Shown: one piece after another, positions 8,842 to 16,931 of the stretch | Layout of the letters: each line of letters begins with the position of its first letter | Position numbering within the stretch: the first letter of the stretch is position 1 | NCBI RefSeq assembly: GCF_000169155.1 | Contig: NZ_AAWL01000023.1 | Location: 1-34,916 of the forward strand | Direction: 5' to 3' | Origin: Thermosinus carboxydivorans Nor1 | GTDB lineage: Bacteria > Bacillota > Negativicutes > Sporomusales > Thermosinaceae | DNA: 34,916 nucleotides | The notes under the pieces: generated by a model | Told to the model about the DNA's origin: nothing | What the model saw: the letters and a program-made list of their open reading frames with translations, nothing else | Database searches by the model: none | Position numbers and translations under genes: made by a program

Positions 8842-9918
8842 TTATTTATATTTACCTAAAACGTTGACGGCAAAGTCAACAAAGCTGTTATCTACCGCGT
8901 CTTCCAGCTTAATATCCGATTTCAGCAGGTTGTTGGCCTTATACCATTCTAAATCCATAGCGATGCCTTTCATGCGGACATAGCCATCGGGGTTGAGTCC
9001 TGTCGGGAACATCTTATCGTAAAGGGCTGGATCCTTTACTACCGAATATTTGCATAGAATATCAACGATTTCGGCTTTATTTTTGTTTTTGCAGAAAGCG
9101 TCATTATAATCACGCAGCGCTTTGACATAGGCTGTCATAAATCGGTTAGCCACTTCGGGACGTTTCGTCATGCTGGTGCCAAATACGAGCAGGGCCGTTT
9201 GCGCATCAGGATCATAGTCTGAGGGATCTTTCCATGGGTCAAGAATTCCTTTAACCATTCCCTGGGTAACGAAGGGTTCAATCACCATGGCGGCATCAAT
9301 ACTCTTGTTGCCGAGGGATACCAGCATGTCGGGGAAGGCGCGGATTACTTGAAGATCAATATCTTTGGTGGTTAGGCCGCCTTTTTGCAGGACCCGTACG
9401 AGAGCAATTTCATCAAGGGATGCGGTGCCAACGATAGCAATTTTACGTCCGCGCAAGTCTTTATAATCCTTTATGGTATCAACAAGGTCCTTGCGGATGA
9501 CAAGGCGGTAATAACCTTTCCCGGGAACGTTAATACCCTTGTCGGCTACAATTTTGACAGGGATGTCACGCGACATGGCATTGAATAGGCCTGATGCGGT
9601 GACGGTCGCACCGACGTCAAGTTGACCGGCGGCTAACTGGTTGATCATTTCTTGGCCGGAATTAAACTGAACAGGTTCGATTTTAATACCTAGGTCTTGG
9701 TAGTAACCTTTTGCCATGCCAATTAATATGCCGGCATCCGAAATTACCTGTTTCATGCCGACTTTGACGACTATCTCCTGGGGCAGGGGAGCGAGACTCG
9801 GCGCCCATGCCGGCCCTTTTTGCGGCGTCACCTGAGCGGCTGGATTTTGGCCGCAAGCCGTAATAAGCAGGGCCGCTACAATTAGGGCCACCAATGCTAC
9901 CAGTAGACGTTTCTTCAT
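8842..9918 (-). CDS. ABC importer substrate-binding lipoprotein, NMT1/SsuA-like
   Basis: Exported ligand-binding protein of 358 residues. The N-terminus is a lipoprotein signal: MKKR, a hydrophobic stretch, then LLITAC with lipidation expected at Cys22. The mature part carries the SsuA/NMT1-type fold signals: a VKVGMKQVISDAGILIGMAKG segment near 52-72, NSGQEMINQLAAGQLDVGATV, and the ITTKDIDLQVI-like strand. The family binds sulfonates, taurine, nitrate or pyrimidine precursors; the sequence does not tell which. Start ATG 9918 follows AGGAGGG. First gene of the operon, divergent from the gene at 10046. Confidence 0.88.
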   Translation of the reverse strand: MKKRLLVALVALIVAALLITACGQNPAAQVTPQKGPAWAPSLAPLPQEIVVKVGMKQVISDAGILIGMAKGYYQDLGIKIEPVQFNSGQEMINQLAAGQLDVGATVTASGLFNAMSRDIPVKIVADKGINVPGKGYYRLVIRKDLVDTIKDYKDLRGRKIAIVGTASLDEIALVRVLQKGGLTTKDIDLQVIRAFPDMLVSLGNKSIDAAMVIEPFVTQGMVKGILDPWKDPSDYDPDAQTALLVFGTSMTKRPEVANRFMTAYVKALRDYNDAFCKNKNKAEIVDILCKYSVVKDPALYDKMFPTGLNPDGYVRMKGIAMDLEWYKANNLLKSDIKLEDAVDNSFVDFAVNVLGKYK

Positions 9919-10045
9919 TTAAATCCCTCCTAGCCTCTTAAAAACTACTTCATACTATTCAGGATGGCGACCAGAGGTTACCATGAAGCAGGTTTTTTTC
10001 AGTAGACACCGAAATAATTATTGTAAACAGGTGAGAGGGTAAAAT

Positions 10046-10711
10046 ATGGAGAAAACAATTCAACAGATAAATGAATGGCCTTTTTTACGGCAGTTGCCCG
10101 AAACGATGATGGATTTTCGGCTTGTCGTAGAACTCAAGCAGTGCGGAACTCAATACCGCATATTTACATACAGTAATTTAGATCGGCACCGGAAATTTTC
10201 GGCTCTTTATGACCAAACTACTAAAGAATTTTTTGTGCGTCTTGTCATTGGTTTAACGGAATTTTATGATATCCGTTTTATCGCTGGTGATCTCAATACG
10301 TTCGAAACCCTTTTAGCGGCCAACATGGAGCAGTCGCTGCGTAGTCTCGCCGGTTTTGACCAGACTTCGCTATGTAGTGTATTTCGGGCCAAGAAAATCA
10401 TCGAGTGGCCTTTTGGCGGTCGACTCCCGGAGAAAGTAGCCGGATTTGATTTATTTATCCGTCCTACTGAGCCGGTTAGGGGGATTAACGGGTCATATAT
10501 TATAATTGATTATAGCGATTTTGCCGCTGAAAGCAGTCTGCTTATCTTTTATAACATTTATCGCGATGAGTTTTTTGGCGAGCTGCGCGTGCGGCGAACG
10601 CCGCAGGTCGTAAGCGCTTTTGATGCCAAGACGCTTGCCGAACTAGAAGAAAACATTAAGGCTAATCTAGAGGGTACGCTGCAAAATTTAAGGAAACAGA
10701 TTGAAGGTTAA
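10046..10711 (+). CDS. Unrecognised protein of two tandem 110-residue repeats
   Basis: I do not recognise this 221-residue protein. It is an internal duplication with an offset of exactly 110 residues: NEWPFLRQLPE with Trp11 and IEWPFGGRLPE with Trp121 begin the two units, and both end in a similar helix (LLAANMEQSLRSL, then IKANLEGTLQNL). No signal peptide, membrane segment or Cys cluster is visible, so it is probably cytoplasmic. GAGAGGG lies upstream of ATG 10046. It is divergent from the ABC importer and is followed 80 bases later by a CheY-like receiver, possibly in the same transcript. Confidence 0.75.
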   Translation: MEKTIQQINEWPFLRQLPETMMDFRLVVELKQCGTQYRIFTYSNLDRHRKFSALYDQTTKEFFVRLVIGLTEFYDIRFIAGDLNTFETLLAANMEQSLRSLAGFDQTSLCSVFRAKKIIEWPFGGRLPEKVAGFDLFIRPTEPVRGINGSYIIIDYSDFAAESSLLIFYNIYRDEFFGELRVRRTPQVVSAFDAKTLAELEENIKANLEGTLQNLRKQIEG

Positions 10712-10791
10712 TTTAAATAAAAAATAGATATCTGATATCTGACCTATGTAGTTTTGGATTGGTGGTGCTATTAGACGAGGAGGCTGAAACA

Positions 10792-11196
10792 TTGGCCAAA
10801 ATACTTATTTGTGACGATTCTGCCTTTATGCGGATGATGTTGAAGAAAGTGCTCGTAGACCATGGCCATGAAGTGATAGGGGAAGCTAGCGACGGTAGAC
10901 AGGCCGTTCAAATGTACCGGCAGTACCGGCCCGATCTTACGACAATGGATATAACAATGCCAAAAATGGATGGCATTGAAGCTGTCAGGCTTATTCATGA
11001 AGAAGATCCGCTCGCACGGATTATAATGGTAACGGCGGTTGGCCAGCGAAGTATTATCACGGATGCGTTAAAAGCCGGTGCATCAGATTTTATCGTAAAG
11101 CCTTTTGTTCCTAGTCAGGTTGTGGAGGCTATTAATAAAGTGTTGGCATCACGGTTTTTCACAGAATCACTTGACAATAACAGCAAAAAGGGATAA
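10792..11196 (+). CDS. CheY-like single-domain response regulator
   Basis: A 134-residue receiver domain with no output domain. All active-site residues are present: acidic pair Asp8-Asp9, phosphoacceptor Asp53 in TTMDITMPKMDG, Thr79 and Lys101 in VKPF. The start is TTG 10792, eight bases after GAGGAGG at 10777-10783; the longer open frame from 10759 lacks such a site. Best matches by eye are CheY and receivers of Bacillota motility or signalling clusters, but no kinase or flagellar gene is nearby, so the partner is unknown. Confidence 0.9.
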   Translation: MAKILICDDSAFMRMMLKKVLVDHGHEVIGEASDGRQAVQMYRQYRPDLTTMDITMPKMDGIEAVRLIHEEDPLARIIMVTAVGQRSIITDALKAGASDFIVKPFVPSQVVEAINKVLASRFFTESLDNNSKKG

Positions 11197-11200
11197 TATA

Positions 11201-11225
11201 TTATCCGCAGTAAGGTTGCGGATAA
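11201..11225 (+). terminator. Hairpin after the receiver gene, weak terminator
   Basis: TTATCCGCA (11201-11209) pairs with TGCGGATAA (11217-11225), a perfect 9-bp stem with a 7-base loop starting four bases after the stop codon. No T-run follows, so termination would be weak or factor-dependent. Confidence 0.4.
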
Positions 11226-11245
11226 GCAGAACATAAAAATAGGTA

Positions 11246-11275
11246 TTGACAGTAACTTTTCTGATGTTATATAAT
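11246..11275 (+). promoter_or_regulatory. Consensus sigma-A promoter of the tRNA cluster
   Basis: TTGACA (11246-11251) and TATAAT (11270-11275), both perfect, are 18 bases apart. Transcription would start about ten bases before tRNA-Asp. Confidence 0.85.
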
Positions 11276-11295
11276 AAATAGTGCGATTGTATTGT

Positions 11296-11371
11296 GGCCC
11301 CGTGGTGTAGTGGTTAACATGCCGCCCTGTCACGGCGGAGATCGTGGGTTCAAGTCCCATCGGGGTCGCCA
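11296..11371 (+). tRNA. tRNA-Asp (GTC)
   Basis: Full cloverleaf with acceptor GGCCCCG/CGGGGTC, anticodon loop CTGTCAC (GTC), T loop TTCAAGT and encoded CCA. First gene of a four-tRNA operon. Confidence 0.95.
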
Positions 11372-11378
11372 TCTTAAT

Positions 11379-11454
<76 letters not shown>

Positions 11455-11458
11455 TCGG

Positions 11459-11533
11459 GCGGAAGTAGCTCAGTGGTAGAGCATCGCCTTGCCAAGGCGA
11501 GGGTCGCGGGTTCGAATCCCGTTTTCCGCTCCA
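11459..11533 (+). tRNA. tRNA-Gly (GCC)
   Basis: Acceptor GCGGAAG/TTTCCGC, anticodon loop TTGCCAA (GCC), T loop TTCGAAT, encoded CCA. Four bases after tRNA-Phe. Confidence 0.95.
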
Positions 11534-11539
11534 TACTAT

Positions 11540-11614
<75 letters not shown>

Positions 11615-11625
11615 AACAGCAAAAA

Positions 11626-11655
11626 ACTCCAGTCCGTTACGGACTGGAGTTTTTT
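11626..11655 (+). terminator. Terminator of the tRNA cluster
   Basis: ACTCCAGTCC (11626-11635), loop GTTAC, GGACTGGAGT (11641-11650), then a run of Ts. The A-run on the left could let it work in both directions. Confidence 0.92.
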
Positions 11656-11689
11656 GTTTATATCAGTAAATGTAAAATATAGATTGTGA

Positions 11690-11716
11690 GGGCTACCTGA
11701 CTGGTAGCCCTTTTTT
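11690..11716 (+). terminator. Second, back-up terminator
   Basis: GGGCTACC (11690-11697), loop TGACT, GGTAGCCC (11703-11710), six Ts. It follows the first terminator by 34 bases with no gene between. Confidence 0.88.
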
Positions 11717-11764
11717 GTAAACTGTTGTCCTATTCTAGAATGTTATAGTGATTTATCATTAAGT

Positions 11765-11794
11765 TTTACATTTTGTATGTATTTTGTGTACACT
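11765..11794 (+). promoter_or_regulatory. Candidate promoter of ilvD
   Basis: TTTACA (11765-11770), 18 bases, TACACT (11789-11794). The remaining leader to ilvD is about 90 bases and shows no T-box or attenuator that I can find. Confidence 0.4.
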
Positions 11795-11888
11795 GTTGTT
11801 TTTTGTAGCAGGATTAATGAATTTTATGCCGAATGCAATTACAGAAACATAAGTATATATTCCCCAAAAAGGCAATGAGGTGATTTAA

Positions 11889-13550
11889 TTGATTAGCGAC
11901 GAAGTCAAAAAGGGCTCTACCCGGGCCGCACACCGCTCCTTATTTTATGCTATGGGCTATACGCCGGAAGATCTGGCTAAGCCGCTGATCGGCATCGTGA
12001 ACGCCCAAAACGAAATTATTCCCGGGCATATTCATCTTGATACCATTGCCGAGGCCGTAAAGCATGGCGTAATTGCTGCCGGTGGTACGCCTGTAGAATT
12101 TCCCGCCATTGGTATTTGCGACGGAATCGCCATGGGCCATGAAGGAATGAAGTATCCTCTGGCCAGTCGTGAATTGATTGCCGACAGCATCGAAGCTATG
12201 ACTATTGCTCACAAATTTGACGGGTTAGTACTAATTCCGAACTGCGATAAGATTGTTCCCGGCATGCTTATGGCTGCGGCGCGCCTCAACATTCCGGCTA
12301 TTGTTGTCAGCGGCGGTCCAATGCTGGCCGGACGCTACAACGGGCGTGACATTAGCGTAAGTAATATGTTTGAAGCAGCCGGTCTGTATGAGTCGCAGCA
12401 GATTACCGCCCAGGAGCTTCATGAGATGGAGATGGCCGCCTGTCCAGGGTGTGGTTCCTGCGCCGGCATGTTCACTGCCAACACTATGAACTGTATGACG
12501 GAAGTATTGGGAATGGGGCTGCCTGGCAACGGGACAATTCCCGCCGCTAATTTCGGCGCGAGACGGATGCTTGCGAAAGAAGCGGGTAAACGGATAATGG
12601 AACTTGTCCGTCAGAATATCCGGCCGCGCGACATAATGACGTTGGAAGCTTTCAAAAACGCAATTACTGTGGATATGGGCATCGGTGGCTCTACTAACAC
12701 GGTCTTGCACCTGCCGGCGATTGCTTATGAAGCTGGCATTACTTTAGAGCTGGAACTATTTGATGAAATTAGCAGTAGGACGCCTTACATCACGAAACTT
12801 AGCCCGGCTGGAACGCACCACATCCAGGATCTACATGAAGCGGGCGGTATTCCTGCTGTCATGAAAGAACTTAGTAAACTGGGTCTTATTAATACACAAA
12901 TCCTGACGGTTAATGGTCGGACCGTAGGCGAAAATATTGCCAATGCGGCAGTTAAACGGCCAGATGTCATTCGCAGTGTAGAAAACCCCTACCGTAAGAC
13001 AGGCGGTATTGCTATTCTCCGCGGAAATATTGCGCCAGACGGGGCGGTTGTTAAAGAAAGTGCCGTAGCTGAGGATATGCTGCGCCACAGTGGTCCGGCA
13101 CGAGTTTTTAACTCGGAAGAGGAAGCGATTGCCGCCTTAATTGACAAACGGATTAATAAAGGCGATGTGGTTATTATCCGGTATGAAGGCCCCAAAGGTG
13201 GCCCTGGCATGCGGGAAATGCTTAATCCGACAGCCGTAATTGCTGGTATGGGTCTTGATAAAGATGTAGCATTGCTCACTGATGGCCGGTTTTCCGGTGC
13301 ATCGCGCGGTGCCGCTATCGGACATATTTCGCCTGAGGCCGCCGAAGGCGGTAATCTGGCCCTGATTGAAGAAGGGGACATTATTGAGATCGACATTCCG
13401 GCGCGCAAACTGAACGTGCGGCTTAGCGACGAGGAATTGGCCCGTAGGCGCGCTGCCTGGGTCAGACCCGAACCTAAAGTGACAACTGGCTATCTGGCCC
13501 GGTATGCCAAACTGGTAACATCGGCCAGTACGGGTGCTGTTCTTAAATAG
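11889..13550 (+). CDS. ilvD: Dihydroxy-acid dehydratase
   Basis: Iron-sulfur dehydratase that turns 2,3-dihydroxy-isovalerate and -methylvalerate into the 2-oxo acids of valine and isoleucine synthesis. The 553 residues match the family length. Iron-sulfur Cys candidates are Cys119 in [11 protein letters not shown] and the CPGCGSC group (185, 188, 191). [10 protein letters not shown] and [10 protein letters not shown] are further family marks. The N-terminal segment reads IIPGH where many [2Fe-2S] enzymes have a Cys, which suggests the oxygen-sensitive [4Fe-4S] type. The start is TTG 11889 after GAGGTGA. The transporter at 13567 follows 16 bases later, likely co-transcribed; no other ilv gene is here. 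Confidence 0.95.
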   Translation: MISDEVKKGSTRAAHRSLFYAMGYTPEDLAKPLIGIVNAQNEIIPGHIHLDTIAEAVKHGVIAAGGTPVEFPAIGICDGIAMGHEGMKYPLASRELIADSIEAMTIAHKFDGLVLIPNCDKIVPGMLMAAARLNIPAIVVSGGPMLAGRYNGRDISVSNMFEAAGLYESQQITAQELHEMEMAACPGCGSCAGMFTANTMNCMTEVLGMGLPGNGTIPAANFGARRMLAKEAGKRIMELVRQNIRPRDIMTLEAFKNAITVDMGIGGSTNTVLHLPAIAYEAGITLELELFDEISSRTPYITKLSPAGTHHIQDLHEAGGIPAVMKELSKLGLINTQILTVNGRTVGENIANAAVKRPDVIRSVENPYRKTGGIAILRGNIAPDGAVVKESAVAEDMLRHSGPARVFNSEEEAIAALIDKRINKGDVVIIRYEGPKGGPGMREMLNPTAVIAGMGLDKDVALLTDGRFSGASRGAAIGHISPEAAEGGNLALIEEGDIIEIDIPARKLNVRLSDEELARRRAAWVRPEPKVTTGYLARYAKLVTSASTGAVLK

Positions 13551-13566
13551 ATAAGGGTGGTGGAGA

Positions 13567-14535
13567 ATGAATACCTTAGAACGGGTTGTAAAATTCCTGA
13601 GTGATTATTTTGCTCTTTTGGTAATTGCAGCTGCCGCTCTTGCTTTTAGTAATCCGGCGCCATTTAAAAGAATTGCCCCTCACATTCCGCTGCTCCTGGG
13701 CTTAGTAATGTTAGGCATGGGCCTAACACTGACCAAAAATGACTTTGTGGCTGTGTTTGAACGCCCGCGCGACGTTGTTATCGGTATATTGTTACAATTC
13801 ATTATTATGCCCCTGCTAGGGGTGCTGATTGCCTCTGTTATCGGTATGAACCCTGACTTAGCGGCCGGCTTTATTCTTGTTGGCTGCGTTCCGAGCGGGA
13901 CGGCTTCCAATGTTATGACTTACCTGGCTAAAGGCGATGTTGCTCTATCGGTCACGGTAAGCTCCATTACCACACTTATTGCGCCGTTTGTGACGCCTTA
14001 TCTCTTTCTCTGGTTAGGTGGTAAATATATTCCGGTTAATGCCACCGCTTTATTGATTGATATCATGAAAATCGTGCTGCTACCTATCGTCACAGGGGTA
14101 GTCATCCGGCAACTTTTGGGGTCGGCTGTCCAAAAGTTTATTAAAGTCGTACCCCTGATTTCCGTACTTGCTATCATTGCGATTGTAGCCGCCGTTGTCG
14201 CTGCCAGCGCGCAGCGTCTTGCCTCAGTAGCAGGATTGGTCATCGTTGGTGTTATGCTACATAACTTGTGCGGCTATCTGTTAGCCTATATGGTAGCGCG
14301 CAAAGTTTGCGGCATGAGCGAGTATAAGGCTAAGGCGATATCTTTTGAAGTTGGCATGCAAAACTCCGGTCTGGGCGCGGCTTTGGCCATGGTACACTTG
14401 TCACCTGTTGCCGCGCTACCCAGCGCAATCTTCAGTGTGTGGCACAACATTTCCGGACCGGCCTTAGCTTCTTGGTGGGCAAGACGGGCCGGCAAGCAGC
14501 CGGGGGAAACGCCGGATGCCAAGGCAGGGGTGTGA
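13567..14535 (+). CDS. Bile acid:sodium symporter (BASS/SBF) family transporter
   Basis: Integral membrane protein of 322 residues with about nine to ten hydrophobic segments. The GCVPSGTASNVMTYLAKGD stretch (about residues 114-132) and the EVGMQNSGLGAAL motif near 260 are the two crossover regions that bind sodium and substrate in this family. Bacterial members carry various organic acids: some move 2-oxo acids or ketopantoate, others bile acids. Placement 16 bases after ilvD makes a 2-oxo-acid role possible, but that is inference from context only. ATG 13567 follows GGTGGTGGAG. Confidence 0.9.
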   Translation: MNTLERVVKFLSDYFALLVIAAAALAFSNPAPFKRIAPHIPLLLGLVMLGMGLTLTKNDFVAVFERPRDVVIGILLQFIIMPLLGVLIASVIGMNPDLAAGFILVGCVPSGTASNVMTYLAKGDVALSVTVSSITTLIAPFVTPYLFLWLGGKYIPVNATALLIDIMKIVLLPIVTGVVIRQLLGSAVQKFIKVVPLISVLAIIAIVAAVVAASAQRLASVAGLVIVGVMLHNLCGYLLAYMVARKVCGMSEYKAKAISFEVGMQNSGLGAALAMVHLSPVAALPSAIFSVWHNISGPALASWWARRAGKQPGETPDAKAGV

Positions 14536-14578
14536 TTGACCTTCTTTTATCGGCCGGCATTTTATCGCTGCTAGTAGC

Positions 14579-14607
14579 TTGATAAATGTTGTTATTTAAG
14601 CTATAAT
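14579..14607 (+). promoter_or_regulatory. Promoter of tRNA-Leu
   Basis: TTGATA (14579-14584), 17 bases, TATAAT (14602-14607), about 20 bases before the tRNA. Confidence 0.8.
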
Positions 14608-14626
14608 AATCATTGTTATAATAAGT

Positions 14627-14715
14627 GCCGGGGTGGCGGAACTGGCAGACGCAAGGGACTTAAAATCCCTCGGGTGGTAACACCCGTACCGGTTCGATTC
14701 CGGTCCTCGGCACCA
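14627..14715 (+). tRNA. tRNA-Leu (TAA)
   Basis: Class II tRNA of 89 bases. Acceptor GCCGGGG/CCTCGGC, anticodon loop CTTAAAA (TAA), variable arm around CGGGTGGTAACACCCG, T loop TTCGATT, encoded CCA. Confidence 0.95.
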
Positions 14716-14746
14716 CCGATTTTTTGGTAAAAAATTTACTTCCCTC

Positions 14747-14774
14747 TAGACAAAAAGAAAAACTTTGTTATAAT
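14747..14774 (+). promoter_or_regulatory. Candidate promoter of the glutamine-synthetase leader
   Basis: TAGACA (14747-14752), 16 bases, perfect TATAAT (14769-14774). Transcription would begin near 14781, just ahead of the attenuator-like hairpins. Confidence 0.6.
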
Positions 14775-14793
14775 AAAATTATAAGAATAACTC

Positions 14794-14841
14794 GAGTCAA
14801 TGGAGACTCCCCTGTACGTAGTTGCAGGGGAGTTTTGTCTT
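14794..14841 (+). promoter_or_regulatory. Attenuator-like leader: hexaloop hairpin overlapping a terminator
   Basis: ACTCCCCTG (14806-14814) pairs with CAGGGGAGT (14825-14833) and runs into TTTTGTCTT, a good intrinsic terminator about 50 bases ahead of a coding start. A second hairpin, GAGTC (14794-14798) with GACTC (14805-14809) around the six-base loop AATGGA, uses part of the terminator's left arm, so both cannot form fully together. A hexaloop with A at position 1 and G at position 4 is the mark of ANTAR-protein antitermination sites, which often control nitrogen genes. Only one such hairpin is seen where two are usual, so the ANTAR reading is tentative. Confidence 0.6.
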
Positions 14842-14892
14842 ATTTTGTATTGACACGAGTGGTATGTATCAAACTAAAGGTAGAGGTGAAGC

Positions 14893-16809
14893 ATGATGGT
14901 TAAAAAAGATTTACTGTATGTGGTTCCGGCGGGAAAACTTAGCAAAGAAGAAATTCTAGCTCTCCTTCGGGAGCATCCGGAAATTAAATTTGCTTCTCTG
15001 GTAGGCATTGACCTGGCAGGCAATGATACGGATGAAAAAATTCCCATTAAGTTTTTATTAGAAAATATGGACGACTTTTTCAATGGGACGGCTGTGCAAA
15101 CAGATGGCTCTTCCGTAGTGTTAACCGGTATTGCCACTCTCAATAACGCAAAAGTTGATATGGTAGCCGACCCCAATGCCAATTGGTTTGTTGACTACAA
15201 CTTTCAACATATTGACGAAGAAACTGGCAAGCCGATCGGAACTTTGCGCATCCCGTCCTTCCTTGTTCATAATGGCGTGCGGGTTGACTCGCGCTCAATT
15301 TTGGCCACTGGTTTGGAATATGTGAAAACCGAGCTCATGAAACTATTTGGTAAGTATAAGCATATTCCCGGCTTAGAACATATCAATGTCGACGAAATCG
15401 ATGACATTATCTTTACGGCAGCCACTGAACTTGAGTTTTGGGTTAAGACACCGGCCAATAAAGCACAGGTTGAGGAGCTGCGCGCATCGCAGGTCATGCA
15501 GGAGCAATACTGGCAACGCACGCGCGGTGAAGTCCGTACTGCTTTGGAACAGGCATTACTGTTACTTGCCAACTATGGCCTTGAGCCGGAAATGGGGCAT
15601 AAGGAAGTCGGTGGCGTCAAGGCTAAAATCGATGAAACAGGGCACCTCAGCCATGTTATGGAGCAGTTAGAGATTGACTGGCGCTATTCTACAGCTATGC
15701 AAACTGCAGATAATGAACTGCAAGCCCGTATTGTGATCCGGGAAGTTTTCCGAGCCAATGGTTTAGATGTTACGTTTAAGGCTAAGCCAATTATTGGTGT
15801 TGCGGGTAATGGCGAACACACCCATATTGGTATGGCCGCTAGGCTAAAATCGGGTAAGATTGTCAACCTTTTTGCTCCGTCTGACATGAAGAAAGACTTT
15901 TTAAGCGCTATTGGCTATGGCGCCATCATGGGGCTGCTGAAGAACTACGAGGTAGTTAATCCTTTCGTTTCGGCGACCAATGACTCTTTAAACCGGCTTA
16001 AGCCTGGTTTTGAGGCACCTGTATGCATTGTTACTTCGCTTGGTCATTCGCCGGAAGTTCCGTCGCGTAACCGGACCATTCTTGCCGGTCTCGTTCGCGA
16101 TGTTACTAATCCGCTGGCTACGCGTTTTGAAGTACGGTCACCCAACCCTTACACTAATACTTATATTGCCATTGCTGCTTTTTACATCACCATGCTGGAT
16201 GGGATCAAGGCTGCTCTAGAATCGGGTAGATCACTGAAAGAACTGGAAGCCGAACTTTCAAAAGATGCAGGTGTACCTGGCTTTTATCTTGAAACTGACC
16301 GGGCGTATCGCAGTGAGCATGATGTCTTTGACGATTATTCACCGGAAGAGCGCGACCGTCTCTTTGGTAAACCGCCGGCCACTGTTTGGGAAAATATGCA
16401 AAACCTGACCAAGTATCCGGAAAAATTAGCCGTTCTCAAGGCAAGCAACGCTTTTCGTCAGGAAATTATCGACGCTTTCAAGGCAGCAGCATTGCTGCGG
16501 TGGCGGACCGAGCTTATCAATCGCATAATCCCGGATAATCTCGAAATTGTTAAAGAATGCAAGTGTCTCCATGATGCCACCAATGCCAGTGATTATGATA
16601 TGTATATGTGGGAAAAAATCAATAGCCTACGGCTATATCTGGCCAAAGATTCCATAGCCCACAAGTCGCTGTTTAGTCGCATAAAAGAAGCTATCCAAGC
16701 TGGCGATTATGATACTGCCTCTGATCTTCAGATCGAAATGTCCGAGCGGATGACTGAGTTGCAAAACCTCTACTCCCAATACAAAAAAAATATGATTCAT
16801 GACTGCTAA
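14893..16809 (+). CDS. Glutamine synthetase family protein, long form
   Basis: The family ligates ammonia to glutamate using ATP. This 638-residue protein has the beta-grasp N-domain (FNGTAVQTDGSSVV near 64-77), metal-binding TELEFW (178-183), GHKEVGG (235-241), NGEHTHIG (306-313) and RFEVRSPNPYTNTY (411-424). It is well over 100 residues longer than type I GlnA (about 450-470), with the extra length in the spacer near 105-175 and a helical C-terminal part after about 480. I do not see the adenylylation-site motif. It may be a true glutamine synthetase of a clostridial long subclass or a related ligase. ATG 14893 follows AGAGGTGA; the leader suggests attenuation control. Confidence 0.85.
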   Translation: MMVKKDLLYVVPAGKLSKEEILALLREHPEIKFASLVGIDLAGNDTDEKIPIKFLLENMDDFFNGTAVQTDGSSVVLTGIATLNNAKVDMVADPNANWFVDYNFQHIDEETGKPIGTLRIPSFLVHNGVRVDSRSILATGLEYVKTELMKLFGKYKHIPGLEHINVDEIDDIIFTAATELEFWVKTPANKAQVEELRASQVMQEQYWQRTRGEVRTALEQALLLLANYGLEPEMGHKEVGGVKAKIDETGHLSHVMEQLEIDWRYSTAMQTADNELQARIVIREVFRANGLDVTFKAKPIIGVAGNGEHTHIGMAARLKSGKIVNLFAPSDMKKDFLSAIGYGAIMGLLKNYEVVNPFVSATNDSLNRLKPGFEAPVCIVTSLGHSPEVPSRNRTILAGLVRDVTNPLATRFEVRSPNPYTNTYIAIAAFYITMLDGIKAALESGRSLKELEAELSKDAGVPGFYLETDRAYRSEHDVFDDYSPEERDRLFGKPPATVWENMQNLTKYPEKLAVLKASNAFRQEIIDAFKAAALLRWRTELINRIIPDNLEIVKECKCLHDATNASDYDMYMWEKINSLRLYLAKDSIAHKSLFSRIKEAIQAGDYDTASDLQIEMSERMTELQNLYSQYKKNMIHDC

Positions 16810-16827
16810 TAAAATTTAGCATCCAGT

Positions 16828-16874
16828 AGACAATAAAAACTGACCGCTTGTTTGGCGGTCAGTTTTTATTGTCT
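16828..16874. terminator. Bidirectional terminator after the glutamine synthetase gene
   Basis: A perfect 20-bp stem: 16828-16847 pairs with 16855-16874 around TTGTTTG. The A-run and T-run flanking the GACCGC core let it work on both strands. Confidence 0.93.
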
Positions 16875-16931
16875 GCGAAAGGGATTATTAGTCAATAAGG
16901 TTAATTGTATAAAAGCAAGAGGTGATGTCTG

